From the NCBI GenBank assembly GCA_030613005.1, contig JAUWMV010000019.1, positions 1-40,880 of the forward strand: 40,880 nt of DNA. Direction: 5' to 3'. This document shows positions 1 to 9,683 of this stretch, one piece after another; position 1 is the stretch's first letter, and each line of letters starts with the position of its first letter. Made by a program: the position numbers and the translations under genes. Below the pieces are notes generated by a model. The model was not told the origin of the DNA. It did not search any database and saw only the letters and a list, made by a program, of their open reading frames with translations. The stretch comes from a bacterium. Its GTDB lineage: Bacteria > UBP14 > UBA6098 > B30-G16.

Positions 1-87
1 TTCTAAGTAGCTACATTCATTTGTATAATTATTACTGATGAATCACATCAATTATATCTAGGATTCCCGCATACGGTAAAATATTAA

Positions 88-651
88 TTACTTATGCAAT
101 TTATCACAGAATTCGGCGGTTTTGTCCACATGTTCGCAATAGAATAACTTAAAATTTTTGCTATTACCACCCGTGAAATGCCTGTAGATAAAAGCATCGT
201 CACCAATAATTTTCATAGCGATAGATTTTGCGGTTGCAATTCTTTCAATGTCTGAGGGTTCAATGCTATAGAAAGCCTTTTCAATAAAAGCACCTTGTGA
301 AGTAATATCTCGATGATTTTTGCTGCCTTCTCCTCTATAACCTACCGTTTCGCCATCAATAGTAATCACTAACGATTCTCCCTCCCGGATGTGAAGCCAT
401 TTTTCGGAATAATATTCAAGAATCATATAATATGAGACATCGGCATCCTTGGCATTCTTCTGCAGATTCAAATATGCGTTGCCGGTAGTTAAAAAACGAT
501 CGTCCGAACCTAAAAGATTGTTCCGCATTCTGTAAATAGTAACGCCTGGAATTTCATCCTCGATAACATTAACACGATAACTAACAGAAGTACAACCTGC
601 AAAAATTAGAGCGCTGGAAATCAATAGAAACAGAGTTTTATTTTTTTTCAT
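88..651 (-). CDS. Putative outer-membrane lipoprotein, unknown function
   Basis: The 187-residue product starts with a positively charged stretch (MKKNK), a hydrophobic core and the lipobox LIFAGC. It is therefore predicted to be cleaved before Cys20, lipidated and anchored in a membrane. The mature part is mixed alpha/beta with no motif I recognise. Two further Cys residues (FYCEHVDKTAEFC) near the C-terminus could form a disulfide. An AAGGAG Shine-Dalgarno just upstream of the ATG at 651 supports the start. It is separated from rocA by 339 bases and appears to be a single gene. The lipoprotein call is firm; the function is unknown. Confidence 0.75.
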   Translation of the reverse strand: MKKNKTLFLLISSALIFAGCTSVSYRVNVIEDEIPGVTIYRMRNNLLGSDDRFLTTGNAYLNLQKNAKDADVSYYMILEYYSEKWLHIREGESLVITIDGETVGYRGEGSKNHRDITSQGAFIEKAFYSIEPSDIERIATAKSIAMKIIGDDAFIYRHFTGGNSKNFKLFYCEHVDKTAEFCDKLHK

Positions 652-990
652 AATAACTCCTTTTCAAAGTTCTTCGTGCTATAGATTAAACAATAAACAC
701 GCTATTGTAAATTATTTTTTCATATTTGGAAATTTGAATTCTCATGCCATTTAAAATTTGCATTAGATAATATATTTTAACAGTGATTCCCATCCCTTCG
801 ATATTCATATTTTACTATGAAACTCCTCTACACTCCAGCCTTTTTCTCCCTAAGAAGAAAGAAGAGCACAAGTCGATACGTTTTCTTTATCCTCTCGATT
901 ATGAGAAAGTGTCTCGATAAAGTCACGACAGTCAAGAATCAAATGCATTTCGACATCAGTTAAAACCGGATGAGAGAATGAAAAGATTCC
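652..990. other. Intergenic region, no recognised gene
   Basis: This gap separates the lipoprotein gene from the 3' end of rocA. The part near 660-780 is AT-rich and could carry the lipoprotein promoter, but I cannot pick out a convincing one. The rocA frame stays open for 46 codons after its stop (990 down to the next stop at 850-852), with a possible internal ATG at 948. I do not call it a gene, as no ribosome binding site or family match is visible. Confidence 0.4.
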
Positions 991-2547
991 CTAATAATCC
1001 AATCTTTCGGAAATCAATTTCGCCTGCAAAAATAGCAATAAGTAATCTCTGCCACCTGCTTTAGAATCGGTGCCGGACATGTTGAATCCACCGAATGGAT
1101 GTATATCAACTAAGGCACCTGTAGATTTGCGATTTATATATAGGTTGCCTACGTGAAGTTCTCTTTTAGCTCTGGCAATTCGCGCACGATTAGTGGAGTA
1201 ATAGCTGCCAGTGAGTCCATAAATTGTATCATTGGCAACTTTAATTCCTTCCTCCCAATCCTTGACACGTATAACTGAAAGAACTGGTCCAAAAATCTCC
1301 TCTTGCTCGATCCTCGCTCCTGGCTCGATATCGCTGAAAATTGTCGGTTCTATGAAGTATCCCGGTAAACCATCGACTTTGTTGCCACCCAAGAGAAGTT
1401 TCCCCTCTTCTTTTCCTATTTCTATGTAAGCTAAAATATTCTTTTCAGCTTTTTGATTAATAACTGGACCCGAGTAATTCTTCCAATCCTCAGGAGTGCC
1501 AATATTTAGTGATTTAGTTAACTCGACAATACGACCAACAATACGATCGTAAACCTCATCTACAATGATCGCTCTCGAACCAGCGGAACATTTCTGCCCT
1601 TGAAAACTGAACGCAGAAGACACAATGCCCTTTGCAACATCCTCAATATCAGCAGTCTCGTCGACCAATAGAAAATCCTTACCACCCATTTCGGCAATAA
1701 CTCGCTTAATCCATATTTGCCCGTGTGCAGTTTTTGCTGCACGTTCCACAATATCTAAACCGACCTCCATCGAACCTGTGAAAGCGATCATTCGAGTCTT
1801 GGGATGCTCAACCAAATGAACACCTGCAATAGCTCCCGGACCGGATAGATATGTCAGTACATCCTTAGGTGCACCGGCTTCCCATAGAAGTTTGGATATC
1901 TGCCATGCACAAATTGGAGCATCGGAGGACGGTTTCAATATAACTGTATTGCCCGTTACAATCGCCGCTGAAGCCATACCGCCGGTTATTGCCATAGGAA
2001 AATTCCATGGTGGAATTACAACAATCGGTCCTATAGGGATATAGTCGATTGTGTTCAGTTCATTGGGATACGGAGTAAGATCATCTCGTCTGCCGTATCG
2101 AATTATTTCCCGACCGTAAAATTCGAAAAAGTCGATCATCTCTGCTAAATCAGCATAAGCCTCGATATAGTTTTTGCCAACTTCAAGAACCTGCCATGCC
2201 GAGAGTTCAAAGTATCTTTGTTTAGCAAGTTGTGCCGCTCGAAGTAAAATTGTTCCTCTCTCCTCGACGGGCATGAATCGCCAAGTATCGAAACGTTTAT
2301 AGGCAAGATCGACTGCACGTTTAGCTTGTTCTGGACTTGCTTTTTGACAAATTCCTATAATTTCATCAGGATTTGAAGGATTAATTGAATTAAAAGTGTT
2401 ATCCGATTTAACCTCTTCTCCACCTATAATAAGGGGATATTCCTTGCCTAACTCTGCTCGGACTTTGCTCAAAGCATCCTTCATTTTCTTTTGATTCTCG
2501 GGTAGGGAAAAATCGAGATAAGGTTCTGGCTTGAACGATGGAAGCAT
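991..2547 (-). CDS. rocA: L-glutamate gamma-semialdehyde (1-pyrroline-5-carboxylate) dehydrogenase
   Basis: This 518-residue NAD-dependent aldehyde dehydrogenase oxidises glutamate-5-semialdehyde to glutamate, the last step of proline and arginine/ornithine breakdown in the cytoplasm. Visible landmarks are the substrate/NAD-site motif PPWNFPMA (about 179-186), FTGSMEVG (256-263), the general-base Glu286 in EMGGK, and the catalytic Cys320 in FQGQKCSAGSR. EEIFGPVLSV follows. The C-terminus FNMSGTDSKAGG is typical of the RocA/PruA branch rather than general ALDHs, and the length matches single-domain RocA (about 515). AAGGAGG precedes the ATG. No proline dehydrogenase is adjacent, so this is the monofunctional form. 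It fits an amino-acid-fermenting lifestyle. Confidence 0.93.
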   Translation of the reverse strand: MLPSFKPEPYLDFSLPENQKKMKDALSKVRAELGKEYPLIIGGEEVKSDNTFNSINPSNPDEIIGICQKASPEQAKRAVDLAYKRFDTWRFMPVEERGTILLRAAQLAKQRYFELSAWQVLEVGKNYIEAYADLAEMIDFFEFYGREIIRYGRRDDLTPYPNELNTIDYIPIGPIVVIPPWNFPMAITGGMASAAIVTGNTVILKPSSDAPICAWQISKLLWEAGAPKDVLTYLSGPGAIAGVHLVEHPKTRMIAFTGSMEVGLDIVERAAKTAHGQIWIKRVIAEMGGKDFLLVDETADIEDVAKGIVSSAFSFQGQKCSAGSRAIIVDEVYDRIVGRIVELTKSLNIGTPEDWKNYSGPVINQKAEKNILAYIEIGKEEGKLLLGGNKVDGLPGYFIEPTIFSDIEPGARIEQEEIFGPVLSVIRVKDWEEGIKVANDTIYGLTGSYYSTNRARIARAKRELHVGNLYINRKSTGALVDIHPFGGFNMSGTDSKAGGRDYLLLFLQAKLISERLDY

Positions 2548-3210
2548 AATTTCCTCCTTATTTATAATTTTTTTATAAGTATAAATCCGTGAGGAGAAAA
2601 TATTATTTAATAATCATATGAGCAAGTTTATTTGGAGAAAATTATATCGATGAAACGAATGGCTACGATTTGAATATGTATTACTACATTTCTTCGATTA
2701 ATTCTCCGATTAATTTTTAGAAGTTTTTCCCCCTCACCCGTCTCCCTAAGGAGAGGGTTATTTTTTTTCATCTCTCAAGGTTTGACTTCATATCGAATTT
2801 TTTTCTTCCCCTCACCCGATTCCGACTCGTTTTTAGAAGTTTTTACCCCCTCACCCGTCTCGACTTCGTCGAGACACCCTCTCCCTAAGGAGAGGGTTAT
2901 AAAGAATATTGCCAATCATGACGCTGACAATTATAATCCTATAACAATCTAGAAGAAATTATGATACACTGAAAACTACTTATGAGAAAAAAATGAAACA
3001 TTTTCAAACCTTAATTGTCTAAATATATAGAGATCGGCAAAAAAGAGTGAAAAATATAATATTTAATATTACAACAACGGTAGCGATTGTATCGAAACCT
3101 TTAACATTTAAATAAATTTTTTCTGAAATACTGTTTTTTATACTACATTTTTATTTATTCGTATATTTTATTAAAGGATAATAAACAATTTTAAAAAAGG
3201 GGAGGGAAAA
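2548..3210. repeat. Divergent intergenic region with palindromic dispersed repeats
   Basis: This 663-base gap lies between divergent rocA and tldD-like genes. It contains two copies of a repeat beginning TTTTTAGAAGTTTTT and continuing CCCTCACCCGTCTC, at about 2714-2760 and 2829-2900, plus a partial copy near 2806-2830. The second copy has two nested hairpins: GTCTCGACTTCGTCGAGAC, and CCCTCTCC (2877-2884) paired with GGAGAGGG (2889-2896). Similar CCCTCTCC/GGAGAGGG hairpins recur at 6888-6907. The rest is AT-rich and presumably carries both promoters. A clear GGGGAGGG ribosome binding site precedes the gene at 3211. Confidence 0.7.
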
Positions 3211-4893
3211 ATGTCGAGGATATTTCTAATTACAATAACATTGCTTACATTATTAACTCTTAGTTTAGCAGTTGATACTCCAATACTTACAGCTATGCAG
3301 GAAGAGATCGATAGAGCTTTTGATAAACTTAAAGATTCAGGAAATGCTCCGGTTTATTATATGTCCTACACAATAACTGATGTTTCAAACGTATCTTTAT
3401 TGGCACAATTTGGGGCTTTGGAGAGTTATAGCGACTCCAAACAACGATATATGGACGTTGAAATTCGAGTCGGTGATTTCTCGTTGGACAATACACATCC
3501 TCTTTCAGAGTTCGATTGGAGTCGGTATTATCGGATGGTAGATATTCCCACAACTACAACTATCGATGATGATATAGATGTGATAAAGCATAGGCTATGG
3601 TTGGCGACAGAGGATAAATTTAGAACCGCTCAGGAAGATTATATCAAAGTTCTGGGTGACGTTAAGGTAAAAGTAGAACAAGAGGACACATCGGGGGATT
3701 TCTCACCTATCGAACCTGAAACGTACATAGGTGAAATTGTTAATTTGGAAATAGACAGCGCAATCTGGGCAGATAAAATCAAGAAATATTCCGAAAAGTT
3801 TATCGACAAAGATTTTATACTTTACACAAGTGTAAGAATCCGAGTAAACAATACCGTTAGATATTTCGTCACTAACGAGGGCACAAAAATAAGAATTAGC
3901 GAACCAAGAGTTCTCTTAAGTATTTATGCATCCACAAAAGCGGATGATGGAATGTCGATGTATAATTACGAGAGCGTAATCGGAGAATCGTTATCCGATC
4001 TACCATCAGATGAAGTCGTATTTGCAAAGATAGATACTATTCTCTATAACCTTGAAATCCTTCAAAATGCACCGGTTGTCGAACCATACACAGGACCAGC
4101 CATACTGAAAAGCAAAGCCGCAGGTGTGTTCTTTCATGAAATTTTTGGACACAGAGTTGAAGGTCATCGTCAAAAAAATGAAAAGGAAGGTCAGACATTT
4201 ACTAAGAAAGTTGGGAAGGAAATTCTGCCAGATTTCATTTCTATATACGTCGATGCCTCGATGGAAAGATACAATGGAACATTTCTTAATGGTTATTACA
4301 AATACGATGATGAAGGTGTTAAATCAAGAAGTGTCCATGTAGTTGAGAATGGTATTTTAAGAAATTTTTTAATGTCTCGCAATCCCATAGAGAATTTCCA
4401 GCAGTCCAATGGTCATGGAAGAAAGCGGCACGGTTACGATTGTGTCGCAAGACAGGGAAATTTGATTGTTGAGTCGAATAAGACAATGCCTTTCGATAAG
4501 CTTAAGAAAGAACTAATTAAAGAGGTTAAAGCACAAGGAAAGGAATGGGGTCTCATTTTCGACGATATCTCTGGAGGATTCACAATGACAATGCGATATA
4601 CTCCTCAGGCATTTAAAGTTATTCCTCTGAGAGTCTGGCGTGTCTATGTCGACGGTAGACCGGACGAACTCGTCCGCGGCGTCGATATTGTGGGCACACC
4701 GTTGACATCGTTCAGCAAGATTATTGCTACGGGAGATGATACTAACGTATTTAACGGATTATGCGGTGCAGAGTCAGGAATGGTTAATGTCTCAGCGGTT
4801 TCACCTTCGATTCTTGTTTCTCAAATCGAGGTTGAGAAGAAATACAAATCCAAAGACAAACCGCCAATCCTCGATCCACCTGAACGCCAATAA
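3211..4893 (+). CDS. Exported TldD-like zinc metallopeptidase
   Basis: The 560-residue protein belongs to the TldD/PmbA (peptidase U62/M103) family, whose TldD subunits degrade unfolded or modified peptides with one zinc ion. The HExxxH motif is at H309-E310-I-F-G-H314, followed by RVEGHR. The third expected zinc ligand is Cys518 in GLCGAESG near the C-terminus, where TldD proteins carry a Cys. Unlike cytosolic E. coli TldD, it starts with a clear signal peptide (hydrophobic residues 4-20), so it probably works in the periplasm or outside. GGGGAGGG stands before the ATG. The next gene, 33 bases downstream, is a paralog without the metal site, so the two probably form a TldD/TldE-type complex. 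The substrate is unknown. Confidence 0.87.
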   Translation: MSRIFLITITLLTLLTLSLAVDTPILTAMQEEIDRAFDKLKDSGNAPVYYMSYTITDVSNVSLLAQFGALESYSDSKQRYMDVEIRVGDFSLDNTHPLSEFDWSRYYRMVDIPTTTTIDDDIDVIKHRLWLATEDKFRTAQEDYIKVLGDVKVKVEQEDTSGDFSPIEPETYIGEIVNLEIDSAIWADKIKKYSEKFIDKDFILYTSVRIRVNNTVRYFVTNEGTKIRISEPRVLLSIYASTKADDGMSMYNYESVIGESLSDLPSDEVVFAKIDTILYNLEILQNAPVVEPYTGPAILKSKAAGVFFHEIFGHRVEGHRQKNEKEGQTFTKKVGKEILPDFISIYVDASMERYNGTFLNGYYKYDDEGVKSRSVHVVENGILRNFLMSRNPIENFQQSNGHGRKRHGYDCVARQGNLIVESNKTMPFDKLKKELIKEVKAQGKEWGLIFDDISGGFTMTMRYTPQAFKVIPLRVWRVYVDGRPDELVRGVDIVGTPLTSFSKIIATGDDTNVFNGLCGAESGMVNVSAVSPSILVSQIEVEKKYKSKDKPPILDPPERQ

Positions 4894-4926
4894 ATAATTT
4901 TAGCAAATAAAATTAAGGAGTATAAA

Positions 4927-6720
4927 ATGAATTATAGGAACATTAGATTAGGAACGCTTCTATTCATTGTATTAGCGTTACTGTTTGGCTCGACTTTCGG
5001 ACAAAAATTATACACAAACACCGACAAGGTTCTCATGAAAGCTCTAACCGATGAACTCGATAGGTCGATTGAAAAACTTAAGAGCGAGGATTTAGAAGCT
5101 CCATATTTCATTTCTTATGGTTTAAAGGACATAAAAATGCTGGTTATAGGCGGATCCTTCGGCAGTATTCTATACATTTTAGACACGCCTTCTCGAGAAT
5201 TATCTATGGATATTCGAATTGGCGACTATGAACTTGATAACTCAAATTTTGGCGATGCTCGCACTGCTTCAAGAATTCTAACTCGTGGTGTTGGATACGA
5301 AAGAGGTGTGACAATTGAAGACGATTATAATGCTATACGCAGGGATATTTGGCTAATCACCGATGATGAGTTTAAAAATGCGCACGAGGTATTCGCAAGC
5401 AAAAAAGCCGCACTCGAGGTCGCAGCAGAGAAAAAAGAGAAGCCAGACATGACTGAGGAAGAGCCGCACATATATTCTGAGCAACCTTTGGAATGGGATA
5501 TCGATTCAGTTCTATGGAAAGAACATGTTAAAAATGTCTCGATGGTTTTAAAGAATTATCCGTATATAAGAAATTCAGAGGTTGAATTTTTATCTGGTTA
5601 TGGAAGACAATATATTGTCAACTCGGAAGGAACCAGAATTATCCAAAATAAAATTTACTCGCAGTTTACAATTTCCGCCACTGTTCAAACCGAAAACGGC
5701 GTTTTGCTGACCGATAACCGAAGCTTTAATTGGATCGACCCAGCAGATTTTCCACTTGAAACCGAGTTGATGGCTGCAACCGACGACCTTGCATTATACC
5801 TAAAGGAACTTTCTGAAGCGGACACAATAGATTATTATATCGGACCTGTACTCTTTGAGGGTTCCGCATCCGCTGAGATTTGGTTAGCAATGGTTGGCGA
5901 AAAAGTTTCCGCTTTAGAGATGCCAATGATCAGCGACGAAAGTATGAAAACGACATTGCAAGCACTAATTCCGGAGACATTCGCCAGCAGAATTGGTCAA
6001 GTGATACTTCCAAAAAACATTTCGGTATATAACGATCCTACTGTGACCAAAATTAACAATGTTAAACTGCTTGGCAGTTACAAATTCGATAATGAAGGAA
6101 TATCCTCAAGAAAAGTCGAGCTAATCGATAAGGGCAAAGTAACAGGTATGCTTCTTCACAGAAAGCCATTTAAGGATTGGGATAAGTCAACTGGAAGTGC
6201 GAGAATAGGATATTTAGGTGTATTTAGCATGCCGTATATAGGCAATTTATTTGTTACATCGGACAAGAATGTCGAGCACAAACAACAATTGAAACAACTC
6301 AAGAATCTTTGCAAGAAACAAGGACTCGATAAGGGATACATTGTGCGAAGAATTTTTCGACCTTTAACACAATCCGAGTTAACACAATCGTTAAGAACCA
6401 CATTAATGACTTACAGCAGTGGACAAAAAAAGGAGTTTGCTGCGCTCCCAATCGAGATATACGAGGTCGATATTAAAACCGGCAAAGAGAAGCTTGTAAG
6501 AGATACTAAGTTCTCAAATCTGGGAACTCGATCGTTAAGAGATATTGTATCCACAAGTTCGAAGGCAGGGATATATAACCTCAATGTTATTCAAACCTTC
6601 CTAATGCTTCCTATCTCAATAATTGCTCCCGATGTACTGTTTGAAGAAGTAGAGATTGTGCACAACCCGGGTCAAAAAGAGAAAGAACCTATACTGACAA
6701 GTCCAATGTTTGGCGATTAA
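4927..6720 (+). CDS. Exported TldE/PmbA-like partner, metal-site-less TldD paralog
   Basis: This 597-residue protein follows the same plan as the preceding gene: a signal peptide (hydrophobic residues 9-25), an N-terminal TldD-type domain (MDIRIGDYELDN matches MDVEIRVGDFSLDN upstream) and the central IYSQF...GPVLFEG segment. Where the upstream protein has HEIFGH, this one reads EIWLAMVGEKV, with no His ligands, and the C-terminal Cys is absent. In the family TldE/PmbA is likewise the inactive partner that shapes the active site. I therefore infer a secreted heteromeric protease whose catalytic subunit is the upstream gene. TAAGGAG lies just before the ATG. The two genes are 33 bases apart and form an operon. 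Confidence 0.82.
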   Translation: MNYRNIRLGTLLFIVLALLFGSTFGQKLYTNTDKVLMKALTDELDRSIEKLKSEDLEAPYFISYGLKDIKMLVIGGSFGSILYILDTPSRELSMDIRIGDYELDNSNFGDARTASRILTRGVGYERGVTIEDDYNAIRRDIWLITDDEFKNAHEVFASKKAALEVAAEKKEKPDMTEEEPHIYSEQPLEWDIDSVLWKEHVKNVSMVLKNYPYIRNSEVEFLSGYGRQYIVNSEGTRIIQNKIYSQFTISATVQTENGVLLTDNRSFNWIDPADFPLETELMAATDDLALYLKELSEADTIDYYIGPVLFEGSASAEIWLAMVGEKVSALEMPMISDESMKTTLQALIPETFASRIGQVILPKNISVYNDPTVTKINNVKLLGSYKFDNEGISSRKVELIDKGKVTGMLLHRKPFKDWDKSTGSARIGYLGVFSMPYIGNLFVTSDKNVEHKQQLKQLKNLCKKQGLDKGYIVRRIFRPLTQSELTQSLRTTLMTYSSGQKKEFAALPIEIYEVDIKTGKEKLVRDTKFSNLGTRSLRDIVSTSSKAGIYNLNVIQTFLMLPISIIAPDVLFEEVEIVHNPGQKEKEPILTSPMFGD

Positions 6721-6914
6721 AACTTTTGTTAAATAATTTTCTTATCTACTTCTGTTCTAAGTCACCTTTCAAAGGAGAAAGAGGAATACAAATAAAAGCA
6801 TGTCTTAAGCACCTTTTAATCCCTCTATCCCCCTAACCCCTTTCTCCCCAAGGAGAAAGAGGAGTATGGAGCGAAACTTTTTATGTACCCTCTCCTTAGG
6901 GAGAGGGTGAAGAG
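6721..6914. repeat. Palindromic repeats between convergent genes
   Basis: The spacer between the tldE-like gene and the convergent methyltransferase is filled with imperfect repeats of the CTTTCTCC...GGAGAAAG and CCCTCTCC...GGAGAGGG type. One hairpin is CCCTCTCC (6888-6895) with GGAGAGGG (6900-6907). Its motif matches the repeats at 2829-2900. The hairpins lie directly at the 3' end of the methyltransferase and may serve as a transcription end for both genes, but no clear T-run follows. Confidence 0.65.
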
Positions 6915-8390
6915 CTATAAACCGAGTTTTTGTGGCTTTTCGGATTCGCGGATTTCGCGCTTGGCTTTATTTAATGTCATCGATGTATCAGGCAAATCGG
7001 GACGAATGCCTTTGAAATAATCTTCGACTGTGAAAATTTGAATTTTTGGATATGTTCTTTCCACTTCTGGCATTTGATAGCGACCTGAAGATGCAGCTTC
7101 TGTAAGGGATTGTTTTGAGGGATTTTCTAGAGCAAGTAAAATACCCATGTCTGCATTTTCGCGTTCGACAACGCCTTTCAAATCGCGGACAGCACCCGGA
7201 CCATAACCACCGCCTTTTACCGAAACGATTATTCTATGAGATTGGTTATTTATATCTCGGAAATGCATAAAACCATCAATGCCTGAATCGCCACCGCCAG
7301 TAGATTTAAAAGGTTGACCGCCAAGTGTGGTAACAAACCATTGCTCAAAGCGGAATTTACCCTCACGAGTAGAAGCCATCTTTTCTGCGCTGGCAAGACT
7401 GTTTGGTATTCCTCTTATTTCAAATTTCACATCGGGAAAATGCTCTTTCATTCGTTTTTCAATAAGGTTTATTGCGAGAATTGTTATATCAATTCCAATC
7501 CATTTTCTTCCGAGTTTTTCTGCGGCGGCAACTGTTGTTCCGCAACCGCAAAATGGGTCGAGGATAATATCGCCTTCGTTTGATGAAGCTTCCATAATGC
7601 GTTCAAGTAGTGCGAGCGGTTTTTGGGTTTCATAACCTAAGTATTCTTTAGAAGTTGATCTTCTTTGAAATGAATCGATATCACTCCATACATCTGAAAT
7701 AAGCCTTCCTGGAGTTTCATCTAAGTATTGTCTTCTTTTTCCGGGTCTATCGTCTCGATATCTTCTACCATCTTCATCAATTTTCCTGAATCTTTTAATA
7801 TATTCTTCTTTATGAGGTAAATATAATTTCTCGAAGGTAAATTTGTTTGATTTTGTATAGAATAAAATTGTATCATGTCCCCTTATCCAATTTTTTGCTT
7901 GACTTTTAAAACCAGAAACATCACTCGTATTCCAAACGATTTCCCTTTTAAGGTTCTTAACTCCAAACACTTGATCCATCACGATTTTCAAATAATGACT
8001 TGCTGTTGGGTCGCAATGTAAATAAATGCTACCCGTTTCTTTTAGAACTCTTTTCAATTCCCACAATCTAATAGCCATCATAACGAGGTACGCCATCATA
8101 TCGGAATCACCAAGTGCAACTCTAAAGGCTTCAAGTGTACTATAAAGTTCTGCAGAATATGGCGGTTTAGATAATTCCCACATTGTTTCTTCTGTTTCAT
8201 CGCTCCATTGCCAAGTATCATCAAAAGCCTCAATCTGTGATGGTGGATATTTGCCGGTCTTGTCTTTGAAGATGACATTATACGCCCGTTTTGAATTGAA
8301 AGGCGGATCGAGATAAATCAAATCCACCGATTCATCGGGAATATATTTCCGAAGAATTTTCAGGTTGTCACCGTAATAGAGGGTGTTCAT
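6915..8390 (-). CDS. DNA methyltransferase (beta-class, DPPF) with Mrr-like C-terminal domain
   Basis: The 491-residue protein has the N6-adenine/N4-cytosine methyltransferase order of the beta class: the catalytic DPPF at 28-31, then the SAM-binding DPFCGCGTT at 278-286. The region after about residue 340 (FEQWFVTTLGGQPFKS) resembles the Mrr-type PD-(D/E)xK domain: GGGDSGIDG at 365-373, then IIVSVKGG at 388-394. The usual E/Q before the lysine is replaced by Ser, so cleavage is uncertain. As I recall the family, this fused domain is common in such methyltransferases. The gene is the last of three with B1 (45 bases upstream) and A1. Decayed or partial relatives occur at 34902, 36262, 38315, 40656 and 40813. 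It may modify DNA as part of a defence or restriction system; the target site is unknown. Confidence 0.88.
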   Translation of the reverse strand: MNTLYYGDNLKILRKYIPDESVDLIYLDPPFNSKRAYNVIFKDKTGKYPPSQIEAFDDTWQWSDETEETMWELSKPPYSAELYSTLEAFRVALGDSDMMAYLVMMAIRLWELKRVLKETGSIYLHCDPTASHYLKIVMDQVFGVKNLKREIVWNTSDVSGFKSQAKNWIRGHDTILFYTKSNKFTFEKLYLPHKEEYIKRFRKIDEDGRRYRDDRPGKRRQYLDETPGRLISDVWSDIDSFQRRSTSKEYLGYETQKPLALLERIMEASSNEGDIILDPFCGCGTTVAAAEKLGRKWIGIDITILAINLIEKRMKEHFPDVKFEIRGIPNSLASAEKMASTREGKFRFEQWFVTTLGGQPFKSTGGGDSGIDGFMHFRDINNQSHRIIVSVKGGGYGPGAVRDLKGVVERENADMGILLALENPSKQSLTEAASSGRYQMPEVERTYPKIQIFTVEDYFKGIRPDLPDTSMTLNKAKREIRESEKPQKLGL

Positions 8391-8435
8391 AAGATTTTCC
8401 TATCCTATTCCCACACGGAGCGGGACGAAAGAGGA

Positions 8436-9683
8436 TTAATCGGGTTCAATTTCGAGAAACTTCGGTTTATCATCTTTTCTACGTAGTTTACCGCTTACCT
8501 TTATTATTTCGTTTTTATCCAAACTACGTGTGTATTTCGACTCTTCTAGAGGTTCATCAGTTTCAATTTTAATCGACACTTTCGGTGTTCTATCCTCTTC
8601 AATTATATATGCCTTGCCTTTTCCAGTTTCCGTATTTAACTGATAAATATGGATTCGGTATTTAGTTAGATTAGCATCTTCCGTATAGATTTCGCTCTGA
8701 ATAATCTCTTTGGTTTTTTCAAACCGGTTATAATCTTCTCTGTCTATTTTCTTAATCGGTAAAATACCCGATAATTCTATTGAATTATATGAACGACCTA
8801 TGTCCTCTGTCATATCAGACAATATTTCTTGAGTATCGATTATCTTATCAAGAAATAATTCTTCATAGTTCTCGGGAACAGGGAAATGGTATTCGCCTAT
8901 AAGTTGTTTATATTCTTCAATTATATCCTGCGCTTCTTCGGGTATTTCCTTCTTTATTATAATATCTATAGAATCAGGGAGTTTAGAAATACAATAGCCT
9001 AAATATTTATCTAATAGGATAGATATTTTGTTTTCTAAATCTTTATTATAGTCTGTAAGGAAACCAGCGCTATTACCGGGATATTCGAGTTCAGTATTTA
9101 AGACTATTTCGAAACTCGCGGGATTCGTTGCTTGTATATAAGTTTTTCCTTTTAATCCCATAGACTTAATTAAACTAATGCCGTTTTCTACAAAAGCCTC
9201 AGTCTTATTAGCTATATTGCTAAAAATGCTTGTTAAAACACGATGCTTTGCCGCTTCGAAACCCTCTAAGTGTATTCTATGTGTTAGATTCGGATATAAT
9301 TGGCATGAATAACTTGGACAGAGCGAATCTTCCGTAGGTAGGTAGTCTTTAGGTATATCTTCGAAATCGATAGGGAAAGCTTTCATGTAAGAATTATCGA
9401 AAGCTTTTTCCAAAATAAAGAGGTCCGATGTTTTCTTCATTACTTCCAGATAGGATAACTCCCGCTTGAAGAACTTGGATAATAAATCGAAATAAACTAC
9501 CGCATGGAAATGCCAATCTATCTTTTTTTCGAAGTCTTCATCGATGGATGAACCAAGTATCCAATTCCCAAAACTATTTTTCCCGCAATATAAAATTGGC
9601 TCATCGTCGAATAAGATATCTTTATATTCGCGAGTTATTATTGGATAACTAACTGCTTTGGTTGTGCGATTGAATTCAAACAT
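8436..9683 (-). CDS. Unrecognised protein B1 (415 aa), paired with A1 and the methyltransferase
   Basis: I cannot assign a function. The N-terminus (DDEPILYCGKNSFGN, then SSIDED, then FEDIPKDYLPTEDSLCP) has the layout I remember for DUF6575-type proteins, but I am unsure of this. The middle is charged and helical. The C-terminus (IHIYQLNTETGKGKAYI, then a basic/acidic beta-rich tail) is again well ordered. The protein at 36936-38198 is a clear divergent paralog: ILYCG-N-FGN, DYLP-E-S-CP and the C-terminal block are shared, while the middle differs. Its ATG overlaps the stop of A1 by one base (TAATG), so translation is coupled. There is no signal peptide, so it is cytoplasmic. Gene order A-B-methyltransferase suggests an accessory, possibly defence, role. 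Confidence 0.75.
   Translation of the reverse strand: MFEFNRTTKAVSYPIITREYKDILFDDEPILYCGKNSFGNWILGSSIDEDFEKKIDWHFHAVVYFDLLSKFFKRELSYLEVMKKTSDLFILEKAFDNSYMKAFPIDFEDIPKDYLPTEDSLCPSYSCQLYPNLTHRIHLEGFEAAKHRVLTSIFSNIANKTEAFVENGISLIKSMGLKGKTYIQATNPASFEIVLNTELEYPGNSAGFLTDYNKDLENKISILLDKYLGYCISKLPDSIDIIIKKEIPEEAQDIIEEYKQLIGEYHFPVPENYEELFLDKIIDTQEILSDMTEDIGRSYNSIELSGILPIKKIDREDYNRFEKTKEIIQSEIYTEDANLTKYRIHIYQLNTETGKGKAYIIEEDRTPKVSIKIETDEPLEESKYTRSLDKNEIIKVSGKLRRKDDKPKFLEIEPD

Noticed and set aside
850-990. Open frame of 46 codons directly after the rocA stop, in the same frame
   Set aside because: The peptide looks almost gene-like (possible ATG at 948), but there is no ribosome site or family match. 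A readthrough or sequencing-error explanation cannot be tested here.
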